This document shows positions 9,227 through 16,159 of a stretch of 64,000 nt of DNA, in pieces (positions within the stretch are counted from its first letter, which is position 1; each line of letters begins with the position of its first letter). Made by a program: the position numbers and the translations under genes. The stretch is from NCBI RefSeq assembly GCF_016765615.1, contig NZ_JAESWA010000022.1:583542-647541 (forward strand), in the 5' to 3' direction. The notes beneath the pieces were generated by a model that was not told where the DNA came from, ran no database searches, and worked only from the letters and a program-made list of their open reading frames with translations. This DNA comes from Clostridium paridis (GTDB taxonomy: Bacteria; Bacillota; Clostridia; Clostridiales; Clostridiaceae).

Positions 9227-9868
9227 TTATTTGTCAATCTTAGAAACTCTTACCTGACCAGTACCTAATGCTTTATTTAATTTAGCTTCATCATCTTTTG
9301 AAATTAATATATTTATTGCAACAACTGGCGTTGTATCTCCTCTATTAACTTCCTTCCCTTCATTAGAAAATGTTCTATTTACATAAACATTATTTAATAC
9401 ATTTTCATTCTCTTTTGTTACTTGATTTATTGTTGAAATATTAATCATATCCCCTGTTCTTATAGTTCCACCAACAACTTGCGAAATATCTGTTGCCTTA
9501 AAAGATGCCTCAACAGGATTTTCAATCTTAGCTAAAACACTTTCTTTGTCAATAAATTCATTAGCGGATACTACTTGTCCTTTATTCACTTGAACATTAA
9601 CTATTTTATTTAATAAATCTCTCTTACTTTTTATTGCATTATCAACCTCCAACTCACCATCTACTTTTTTAGTTTTAAACAGCTTACCTATATTATCATT
9701 AGTTATTAAAGTACCTTTTCCTATATTACTCGTTGCTATATATGCTATAGTAGTTCCATTAGGATTTAATATTGATTGCTGTCCTATTAAAAGCCCTATA
9801 AAAACTATTACTGAAACTATTAAGCTTAAAAATATTCCTTTAAAATTCTCTTTATTTATTAACTTCAC
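9227..9868 (-). CDS. CpaB/RcpC-like SAF-domain pilus assembly protein
   Basis: 213 residues. An N-terminal membrane anchor (about 12-30) is followed by an extracytoplasmic SAF domain (about 40-110) with the IGKGTLITNDNI and NKGQVVSANEF strands seen in CpaB/RcpC. A second beta domain ends at residue 213. In Gram-negative Tad systems CpaB is a periplasmic assembly factor. Here, with no secretin, it would sit between membrane and wall. The start is GTG 9868 after AAGGTG. It follows the 64-residue protein by 4 bp within the cassette. Confidence 0.82.
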   Translation of the reverse strand: MKLINKENFKGIFLSLIVSVIVFIGLLIGQQSILNPNGTTIAYIATSNIGKGTLITNDNIGKLFKTKKVDGELEVDNAIKSKRDLLNKIVNVQVNKGQVVSANEFIDKESVLAKIENPVEASFKATDISQVVGGTIRTGDMINISTINQVTKENENVLNNVYVNRTFSNEGKEVNRGDTTPVVAINILISKDDEAKLNKALGTGQVRVSKIDK

Positions 9869-9872
9869 TTTT

Positions 9873-10067
9873 TCACCTTCTTATCATTCTCTTTATAATT
9901 TCTTTTTGCAAGTCTATCACATAAAAATCTACCATTGGACTATCAACACTTAATTCTTTTTGTTTAGATTGCAATCTAAGCTTATAATAATACTCAATCA
10001 ATTGCTCATTTGTAAATTCATTAAGTGGTTTATTTGTCCATTGTTCCACATCAAATCCAATTTTCAT
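9873..10067 (-). CDS. Small hypothetical protein of the Tad-like cassette
   Basis: 64 residues without a signal or membrane segment, predicted mainly helical (a FTNEQLIEYYYKLRLQSKQKEL stretch falls in the middle part, given here as residues about 18-39). I do not recognise it. It has an excellent ribosome binding site (AGGAGG) and lies between the TadE-like and CpaB-like genes, 4 bp before the latter, so it is very likely expressed with the pilus genes. Confidence 0.6.
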   Translation of the reverse strand: MKIGFDVEQWTNKPLNEFTNEQLIEYYYKLRLQSKQKELSVDSPMVDFYVIDLQKEIIKRMIRR

Positions 10068-10090
10068 TAAAAGACCTCCTTTAACAACGT

Positions 10091-10645
10091 TTAATTAGAA
10101 ATATCAACGCTCTTTTGTTTAAATACATCATATTCAGCACCTAAAAGTCCTTTAACCTTAAACGATATTCTACTATATATTGTAGTTGTTTTTATCAATA
10201 CTCCATCAGGTGTCTTATAGCTCCCAAATCCATTATTAATCATTGTAGTTTCAAAACTCCCATCTGTATTTCTACTCACTACTTGAATATTATTACCTAC
10301 AACATTATATATAGTGAATTTTTCAATATTAACTCTACTACTAATAAGTCTTTTATTTTTAGGTTCGAAATTATCATCTAGTTTTAAATTTACTTTTAAA
10401 GCATCTTCGAAATCATTAAATGACTTGGTATGATCCGTATTTATTATATTTTTTGTAGTTCCATATTCTTTTAAATCTATTGTTGCAGCCGCTAAATTTG
10501 AAGCTACCAAACCGTCTTCAACTAAATTACTCGTAACCTTTATTTCTCTTAACTTTAAACTTGTAACTATCATAAGTGGTACAAGTGTTAAAATAACACT
10601 TGCTATAAAAATCTCTAAACTACCTTTTCTTTTTTTCATCTTCAT
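10091..10645 (-). CDS. TadE/TadF-like pseudopilin
   Basis: 184 residues. A short basic leader ending KKRKG is followed by SLEIFIASVILTLVP, a hydrophobic helix with an early Glu. This is the organisation of class III prepilins and TadE/F pseudopilins cleaved after Gly. The rest is an extracytoplasmic domain with predicted beta strands. The Glu is at +3, not the canonical +5, so processing is likely but not certain. It follows the DUF4320-like gene by 11 bp. Confidence 0.65.
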   Translation of the reverse strand: MKMKKRKGSLEIFIASVILTLVPLMIVTSLKLREIKVTSNLVEDGLVASNLAAATIDLKEYGTTKNIINTDHTKSFNDFEDALKVNLKLDDNFEPKNKRLISSRVNIEKFTIYNVVGNNIQVVSRNTDGSFETTMINNGFGSYKTPDGVLIKTTTIYSRISFKVKGLLGAEYDVFKQKSVDISN

Positions 10646-10656
10646 AACTTCACCTA

Positions 10657-11079
10657 TTAATGTTTAGCTATTGAGCTTTTTAATATATTAATAGATAAAG
10701 TTGAGACTCTCTTATTTACTGAAAATAAGTTATTTAAACTATACTCTTTTACTTCTAAATCTCCACTTACAGATAAGGTTATCTTATTCCCATATCCTAC
10801 ATTACTTAAAGTAGTTCCAGTTAAATTTATATTTTTAACACCTAAATCCTTTAATTCATTCACAAGCTGTTCTTCATCAGTAGGTATTAAATATCCTTCA
10901 GTTTCCATACTAAGCAAATAATCCCTAACTATAATATCTACCTTATCTTTCTTTTCAAGGCTAGCATTTGTAACAATAAACACCATTATTACAATAAAAA
11001 TAGCCACAAGAGATATTAAAGGTATACCAAACTTTTGTATTGAACCATCTTTTTTCTTAAGCTTCACTGAATTATTCAC
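10657..11079 (-). CDS. Pseudopilin-like protein (DUF4320-like)
   Basis: 140 residues: a basic segment ending KKKDG, then a hydrophobic helix (about 18-40) and a small extracytoplasmic domain ending near SILKSSIAKH. Size and layout resemble DUF4320 proteins found beside TadA/B/C genes in Firmicute elements. The sequence after the possible Gly cleavage site lacks the conserved Glu. The start is GTG 11079, after GGAAGGTAG. The family assignment is from memory of the architecture. Confidence 0.55.
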   Translation of the reverse strand: MNNSVKLKKKDGSIQKFGIPLISLVAIFIVIMVFIVTNASLEKKDKVDIIVRDYLLSMETEGYLIPTDEEQLVNELKDLGVKNINLTGTTLSNVGYGNKITLSVSGDLEVKEYSLNNLFSVNKRVSTLSINILKSSIAKH

Positions 11080-11140
11080 CTACCTTCCTTCAAAATCTAT
11101 TCATTCTACTTATTAATTTTTCTATTTTACAGTTAACCTT

Positions 11141-11168
11141 TTTAAAGGGGGGAATTAACCCCTTTAAA
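11141..11168 (-). promoter_or_regulatory. mRNA hairpin directly after the pilin gene
   Basis: A perfect 10-bp inverted repeat TTTAAAGGGG / CCCCTTTAAA with an 8-nt loop lies in the 128-bp gap between the pilin and the next gene. No clean T-run follows. It therefore looks like an RNA-stabilising or partial-termination element, as is often found after major pilin genes. Confidence 0.6.
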
Positions 11169-11207
11169 TCTCACTTTCCAATGAATTTTACTCCTTAATA
11201 CCCTCTC

Positions 11208-11420
11208 TTAAAACGAATCAGATATGCCTTGTGCTCCTGCCTGAACCTTATTAAGAAATAAAACTAAAATACTCTTAAGTTGATCTCTATATAAGTAACA
11301 CAATACTAGCCCAATAAGAATCAATATTATATCAGTTATTATCTCTTTTCCTCCACCATTCTTTTTCTTAGTTAATACCTTATTCTTAAAATTAATTAAT
11401 AAATTTTTGTATTTGAACAT
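11208..11420 (-). CDS. Small pilin (Flp1-like), candidate major pilus subunit
   Basis: 70 residues: a basic leader ending KKKNGGGKE, one hydrophobic helix (about 29-46) and a short amphipathic helix. This is the size and layout of Flp/Tad pilins. It follows TadC and precedes the pseudopilins, the usual place for the major pilin in Firmicute tad loci. The Gly run followed by Lys-Glu is a plausible prepilin peptidase site, though the Glu is earlier than the canonical +5. It has a strong ribosome binding site (AAGGAGG), and a hairpin beyond its stop may raise its expression. Confidence 0.65.
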   Translation of the reverse strand: MFKYKNLLINFKNKVLTKKKNGGGKEIITDIILILIGLVLCYLYRDQLKSILVLFLNKVQAGAQGISDSF

Positions 11421-11464
11421 GCTTAATGTTCCTCCTTATTTATATTTTTATATTTTGCATATTC

Positions 11465-12298
11465 TTACAAAGCAGACAAACTGCTTAATATCTCTATAAA
11501 CATTGAATATACAACTATAGCAATTACTCCAATGTATATAAGCAATTGCTGAAATTGCAATTTTGCCTTAACTCTCTCAGCTAATTTTAAATTAATAGCA
11601 TCTTGAATATCACTAATCTGTTCTGACAAATCTTCCAATATTTCTACCGTTTTACCACTACTCACACTTTGCTTTATAACAATACAAAAAGTGTCAATAT
11701 AAGGACTTTTAAACTTAGAGTTAAAATCTTCAACAGCTTCATCAATATCACTCTTTGTTAAGATATAACTATTAAGTTCAAGTAAAGCTTTTTTAAGTCT
11801 CGGCGTTTTAACTGATAAATAACACTCTGTTAAAGACATAGTTAAAAAAACACCAGCCTTTGTTTGTATTCTAAGGGTGTCATATACTCTTTTTAAATCT
11901 GGAAGAATCTCTTCATTATCAACACTATTTCCTATCCTAATTAAAACATCAGGCAAGAAATATGCTATTATCCCTAAAGCAATACTCCAAAGAATACCTT
12001 GATTTAAAACACCTACTGAAAAAACTAGTGCTAAAACTATCTTTACTAGCATAAATTCAGTAGGCGTTACATCTTTTCCAAATATTTCTTTAAAGCCCAT
12101 TTGCTTTAAGTGTTTTTCTATATTTTTATAAAAGGCAATATATTTTTCTGACTCTTTAAATTTGCCATCAGCTTTCTTTAAATCTATTTTACTTAACCAT
12201 TTATGAGTAAATATCCCCTTAACTAGAATAAAGCATATTACACTTATGATTATCATAAAAACAAATGTAGCTATCTTTATTAACTGCAATTCTGTCAC
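11465..12298 (-). CDS. TadC-like inner-membrane pilus assembly protein (type II secretion F domain)
   Basis: 277 residues. N-terminal membrane helix (8-28), two further helices near 90-125, a cytoplasmic T2SF domain (about 145-245, with the EILPDLKRVYDTLR segment and a helical bundle) and a C-terminal membrane helix. TadB and TadC form the membrane platform on which the TadA ATPase acts. The GTG start overlaps the TadB stop by 4 bp. Pairing with TadB and TadA makes the call firm. Confidence 0.85.
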   Translation of the reverse strand: MTELQLIKIATFVFMIIISVICFILVKGIFTHKWLSKIDLKKADGKFKESEKYIAFYKNIEKHLKQMGFKEIFGKDVTPTEFMLVKIVLALVFSVGVLNQGILWSIALGIIAYFLPDVLIRIGNSVDNEEILPDLKRVYDTLRIQTKAGVFLTMSLTECYLSVKTPRLKKALLELNSYILTKSDIDEAVEDFNSKFKSPYIDTFCIVIKQSVSSGKTVEILEDLSEQISDIQDAINLKLAERVKAKLQFQQLLIYIGVIAIVVYSMFIEILSSLSAL

Positions 12299-13257
12299 CC
12301 CTCCTTATCAAAGGAAATCATACCCTTTGCAATTATTCCAATAACAATCACATTATATAAAAGTATTAAAGTCCCTACAAAATTTCCTTGAAGTATATGT
12401 GCTAAATCAGGCACAAAGGACTTAATTACAAGTAGCACTATAAAACACATAGCAATACACATTAAATTTTCAAGTCTGCCATTATTAATTATGGCTTTTC
12501 TGTTTTGTTTTGACTTTAAGTAGTCCTTTAATGTATCTCTTGAATCTTCTATTATCTCTTTGTAATTTGCCTCATGCCGACTACAAATTTCTATATTTCT
12601 TATAATATCCCTGATGCGTTCATTCTCTATTTTCATTTCTAAATTACTAAATGCCGTTGTAAGGTCACCAGTTGAATTACATTCATTATAAAACTCCTCA
12701 ACATACTTCTTTAATGGATTTTTCAAATAAGGATATGTCCTTCCCATAATCGTTACAATATCATCATTAGTTCCTGAATAATTCTCCATTATATTTAAAA
12801 ACGTTAATGCATCTTTATCTATCCTCTCATAGTTTATTCCTGAAATAATATAAAGTATTGCATACAAGGCAATTATAGAAAACATTGCAAATACAATACC
12901 TATCAGCCAATAGTGCACTATAAGTATTCCAGCCAAAAATGCTATCATTGAAATCATAATACTTAGAGATATATAAACTTCTGTATTTAAAAATGGTAGT
13001 TTTTCTTTTATGTGACTTCTTTCTATGAGTAAATCAATTGAATTAATGAAAGACTTGCTTTGTATATTTCCTTCTTCAATTCTTTGAGCTTCTTTTTTGT
13101 GCTTTCTTTTACTGTAGCTTGTCTCTGCTGCATCAAAGATTTTATTTGTTGTTTTATTGACTAGCTTATTTTCACTTATATACTTCATCAGGAAATATAT
13201 AAACGACATTATGCTTACAAATAAAATTATCTTACCTACCAAAAGCTCATACACCAA
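12295..13257 (-). CDS. TadB-like inner-membrane pilus assembly protein (type II secretion F domain)
   Basis: 320 residues. An N-terminal membrane helix and a basic cytoplasmic linker (about 38-70) are followed by two central helices (90-140), a T2SF-like domain (about 150-255) and two C-terminal membrane helices. It is the second subunit of the Tad platform. The start is TTG 13257, seven bases after AAGGAGGTG. It is overlapped by TadC at its 3' end and follows TadA by 47 bp. Confidence 0.82.
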   Translation of the reverse strand: MVYELLVGKIILFVSIMSFIYFLMKYISENKLVNKTTNKIFDAAETSYSKRKHKKEAQRIEEGNIQSKSFINSIDLLIERSHIKEKLPFLNTEVYISLSIMISMIAFLAGILIVHYWLIGIVFAMFSIIALYAILYIISGINYERIDKDALTFLNIMENYSGTNDDIVTIMGRTYPYLKNPLKKYVEEFYNECNSTGDLTTAFSNLEMKIENERIRDIIRNIEICSRHEANYKEIIEDSRDTLKDYLKSKQNRKAIINNGRLENLMCIAMCFIVLLVIKSFVPDLAHILQGNFVGTLILLYNVIVIGIIAKGMISFDKEG

Positions 13258-13304
13258 TATATAACACCTCCTTAAACCTTCTCTTTACTTTAAGTTTTTC
13301 TAAA

Positions 13305-14549
13305 TTAGATTATCTTTTTACTTTCATTAAGCTTAGTAGTATTTTCATACACAGGATTATATACAAGCTCTTTTTTTTCATAATCAAAACCAGTTATTTC
13401 TGATACCTCCGCTATTTTAAAATTCTTCATAAACACAACTATATCCATACTTGATAGCATCTTTAATAAATCTTCTCTTGTATAATCACTATCATATTTC
13501 ATATAGTCTACAAGCTTATTCATACCTTCTCTTGAATTACTACCATGAACGCTACCCATACAACTATGACCTGTATAGCAAGCATTTAGAAAATACTTAG
13601 CTTCACTTCCTTTTATCTCACCTATTACAAAGTAATCCAAGTCAATAAGAAGTCCATTGACAGACAAATCTTTTAATGTATATTCAATCTTTCCCTCTCC
13701 TTTTGCTATTTTGACTTTTTGAAACATTAGATCAGGATGAGTATTACTAAATAGCTCTTCATTTTCTTGAATTACCAAACCACATGAGGAATGTGGAATC
13801 TCATCTAATAGCGTATTTAATATTGTTGTTTTTCCACTAGCTCCTTTTCCAGTGAACATAATTCCTTTTCCTTGTTTTACACATTCAATTAAATATTTCA
13901 TCTGCTCTTTTGTTGCTAATCCTAATCTTATTAAATCTTCAGATGTATATTTAGTTTTAGAAATCTTTCTAATGTGTAAATACGCATGGTCAACAGAATT
14001 AACATATTCAGTTGAAATATTTAGTCTAAGAATAAAATCTTTATTCGTATCTTTATCAGTAAATGTTTGTATTGCATTTATATAAGATAAATTTACTTTA
14101 TTTTTAATAGCAACAATTCTTATAAATCTGTCTAATTCTTCAGTAGATGAAAACTTAACATTAGAAGTATACCTTTTACCAAACTTCTTCACTCTTACAA
14201 TATCTTTACTTAGAACCTTAATATCTGTTATGTCCTTATCATTAATTAATTCATCTAGGATATGATAACCCCAAATATAATTAATAAACATTTCCTTGAC
14301 TTCATTAACTTGATCTACTTCGATTTTCTTCGTTTTTAAATAAGCTCTAGCCTCATTTAAAAGTTCATCTTTACTTTTAAGCCCTCTTTGAACTAAAGCT
14401 AAATCTTTAGGTTTAGAAGTTATAAAATAATCAAGCAAATCATTAAGTAATTGCTGATTAGTAAACCGTTGTTCTTTTAAACTTTCCGATTCACTTAATA
14501 AATCTTCCCCACTCTTAATAGATACAACTTTATCTTTCCAAAGTTTCAA
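13305..14549 (-). CDS. TadA/CpaF-type pilus secretion ATPase
   Basis: 414 residues, a hexameric type II/IV secretion ATPase expected to drive pilus assembly and possibly retraction. Walker A is GKGASGKTT near residue 235. The Asp-box-like VIQENEE follows, then Walker B/Glu box YFVIGEIKGSEA and the His box TGHSCMGSVHGS. The N-terminal half has the CpaF-type helical region. All motifs look intact; Lys replaces the usual Arg of GExRG. The start is TTG 14549, after AAAGGAGGGG. It is the first gene of the cassette, immediately after a strong terminator. VirB11 belongs to the same superfamily, but the adjacent TadB/C, pilin and prepilin peptidase point to Tad. Confidence 0.92.
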   Translation of the reverse strand: MKLWKDKVVSIKSGEDLLSESESLKEQRFTNQQLLNDLLDYFITSKPKDLALVQRGLKSKDELLNEARAYLKTKKIEVDQVNEVKEMFINYIWGYHILDELINDKDITDIKVLSKDIVRVKKFGKRYTSNVKFSSTEELDRFIRIVAIKNKVNLSYINAIQTFTDKDTNKDFILRLNISTEYVNSVDHAYLHIRKISKTKYTSEDLIRLGLATKEQMKYLIECVKQGKGIMFTGKGASGKTTILNTLLDEIPHSSCGLVIQENEELFSNTHPDLMFQKVKIAKGEGKIEYTLKDLSVNGLLIDLDYFVIGEIKGSEAKYFLNACYTGHSCMGSVHGSNSREGMNKLVDYMKYDSDYTREDLLKMLSSMDIVVFMKNFKIAEVSEITGFDYEKKELVYNPVYENTTKLNESKKII

Positions 14550-14591
14550 AGTACCCCTCCTTTCCTATCAAATCATTTTAATTAATTCTAT

Positions 14592-14629
14592 AAAAAAAGC
14601 TTATAGAATTTATTTCATTCCATAAGCTT
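14592..14629 (-). terminator. Strong intrinsic terminator between the conjugation unit and the Tad-like cassette
   Basis: On the minus strand a 13-bp stem (14617-14629 with 14597-14609, one G-U pair) and a 7-nt loop are followed directly by seven T (14592-14598). It begins 2 bp after the stop of the 55-residue gene and ends 43 bp before TadA. Confidence 0.9.
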
Positions 14630-14630
14630 A

Positions 14631-14798
14631 TTACACCTTAAATTCAACTTTCACACCCATTTCTTTTCCTAGCCTTACAGCCTCCTCTAATGCAACATTA
14701 TAACTTACATATCTTTCTCTAAAAACTATAATATCATCTAATAAAGCAGTTACTTTGTACTCTTTTAGATGTTTAAATAGACATACTCTTTTCTTCAC
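14631..14798 (-). CDS. 55-residue protein translationally coupled to TcpD
   Basis: A short frame opening with GTG that overlaps the TGA stop of the TcpD-like gene (GTGA), typical of coupled translation. It encodes MKKRVCLFKHLKEYKVTALL followed by an acidic and basic helical part ending VKVEFKV. I do not recognise the family. The immediate downstream terminator marks the end of the transcript, which supports it as a real last gene. Confidence 0.6.
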   Translation of the reverse strand: MKKRVCLFKHLKEYKVTALLDDIIVFRERYVSYNVALEEAVRLGKEMGVKVEFKV

Positions 14799-15019
14799 GA
14801 TACTCTAAATATCTTTTTAAATAAATTAACAAGTATATCTTTAACAACATCTGGAACAAAGATAAAGCCAGATGCTAATAACGACGCCACTATAAACCCA
14901 ACAAACTTAGATATTTCCTTCTTAACAAGAAAATACAAAGCTAAACCAACTAATACAGCTAAAAATAAATACCCAACATTATCTTGTACTATGGAAAAAA
15001 TGTTTTGTCCAAAATTCAT
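14795..15019 (-). CDS. TcpD-like small conjugation membrane protein (Tn916 Orf19 type)
   Basis: 74 residues starting MNFGQNIFSIV, with two hydrophobic helices (about 13-30 and 38-55) and a basic end. The opening motif and size match the small membrane protein that follows the relaxase region in Tn916-type elements and the TcpD protein of pCW3. It is thought to be a membrane component of the mating channel. It lies 12 bp after TcpC. Confidence 0.82.
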   Translation of the reverse strand: MNFGQNIFSIVQDNVGYLFLAVLVGLALYFLVKKEISKFVGFIVASLLASGFIFVPDVVKDILVNLFKKIFRVS

Positions 15020-15031
15020 TTGTTCTACCTC

Positions 15032-15946
15032 CTAAAATTTATTAATTACTAACTCTCCATTTTGAGTTATTAATCCAATATCAAAATGGTTCAAACTTTG
15101 AAATTTAGTTTGATTATTTTTATAAACTACATCAAGCGATACAGAATAACCATTCTCGACTTTTGTAATTACTATATTGTTTAAACTAACCAAGTCTAAA
15201 TTTTTATTTAATGGTTCTATATTATCCTTAACATAATAAACAAGCTCTTTTGAACTCGCCTTAGGATAAATCTTAAAAAATGTATTTAAAAAATCATTTA
15301 TCTTATTCCTTTCTTCATTAGTTAAGTTAATATCAGCTTGAAGTTCATTTTTAACCTTATAACTACTCTTACTAGGCTTAGTTGTAACCGTAGGACTTTG
15401 AATAACTATATAATTACCCTTATCATCTTTATGAACTGAAATAAAATAAGTATCATCAACATTACTCTTACTACCTTCAGAAGTAGTTAACTCTTGATAA
15501 ACTGTAAAATTTACCTTAAAATTATTATCTTCAGATGATTTTATTTGCTCAACATTCCAAATATCAATATTATTAACTACAGAACTAACACCTTTCATTT
15601 CAGCTATATTAGAAGAACTAGAATTGACCAGCTCGTCAGTCATATAATTCTTTAGTTGAACAATTCTTTCTTGCCTACTTGCATCATCTGATGAAAAAGT
15701 AAAATAAGTCTTTACAAACTTAGTTGAAAAAGTAGTAATTCCAACATCAAAACTATTAGTCGCTTGATTCTCTGGTTTTGAAGTCCCTGAATTAGATTCA
15801 TTTTTCTTGTTATAACTTATATTTATAAACCCAAGCAGTATCATTGAAACAAGAATGATCCAAAAGAAAGCTACAAGTACTTTCCTTATTTTTAACGGAG
15901 ACATTTTCTTAGTCCCTTTAATTACTTTAATTTTATTTAACTTCAT
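15032..15946 (-). CDS. TcpC/Orf13-like bitopic conjugation protein
   Basis: 304 residues with a basic cytoplasmic N-terminus, one membrane helix (about 24-44), a flexible Ser/Asn-rich linker and two extracytoplasmic domains (about 75-190 and 205-304). This is the TcpC layout of two NTF2-like folds, structurally related to VirB8, and forms a membrane scaffold of the channel. A clear AGGAGG precedes the ATG. In Tn916 the homologue (orf13) lies at the other end of the module, so the order differs here. Confidence 0.85.
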   Translation of the reverse strand: MKLNKIKVIKGTKKMSPLKIRKVLVAFFWIILVSMILLGFINISYNKKNESNSGTSKPENQATNSFDVGITTFSTKFVKTYFTFSSDDASRQERIVQLKNYMTDELVNSSSSNIAEMKGVSSVVNNIDIWNVEQIKSSEDNNFKVNFTVYQELTTSEGSKSNVDDTYFISVHKDDKGNYIVIQSPTVTTKPSKSSYKVKNELQADINLTNEERNKINDFLNTFFKIYPKASSKELVYYVKDNIEPLNKNLDLVSLNNIVITKVENGYSVSLDVVYKNNQTKFQSLNHFDIGLITQNGELVINKF

Positions 15947-15976
15947 ATACTCCTCCTTTTCACTTATATAAAATTA

Positions 15977-15996
15977 AGCGTAATTATAATTACGCT
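15977..15996. repeat. 20-bp perfect palindrome upstream of TcpC
   Basis: AGCGTAATTATAATTACGCT is a perfect inverted repeat 30 bp upstream of the TcpC start. On the minus strand it is followed by an AT-rich run, so it could be a weak terminator or an operator. Confidence 0.6.
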
Positions 15997-16159
15997 CTAA
16001 AAATTTAGCTCAAAGCGTATTGCTACGTACCTTTCCAAGTATTCCTTTACCTCATAGTCTTGTTTGTGATATCCTCGCCGGATGGGCAGAATGTCGACTC
16101 ATAGATTTCAAAATCTCAAACTTAACGTTATCCACTAAGGTCTATCCAATATTTAAATA
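15997..16159. other. GC-richer non-coding segment downstream of the relaxase gene, candidate single-strand origin (sso) or small-ORF remnant
   Basis: About 160 bp with no conventional gene. Around 16020-16110 the base composition is visibly richer in G and C than the flanks. On the minus strand a 33-codon frame (16098-15997) reads like protein (PIRRGYHKQDYEVKEYLERY) but has no ATG, GTG or TTG at its start. In ICEBs1 the single-strand origin lies just downstream of the relaxase gene. Position therefore favours an origin; a decayed small gene is the alternative. Confidence 0.4.

Noticed and set aside
13305-14549. VirB11-type ATPase of the conjugation channel
   Set aside because: Gram-positive Tn916-like systems lack VirB11. 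The adjacent TadB, TadC, pilin and prepilin peptidase genes fit a Tad ATPase better.
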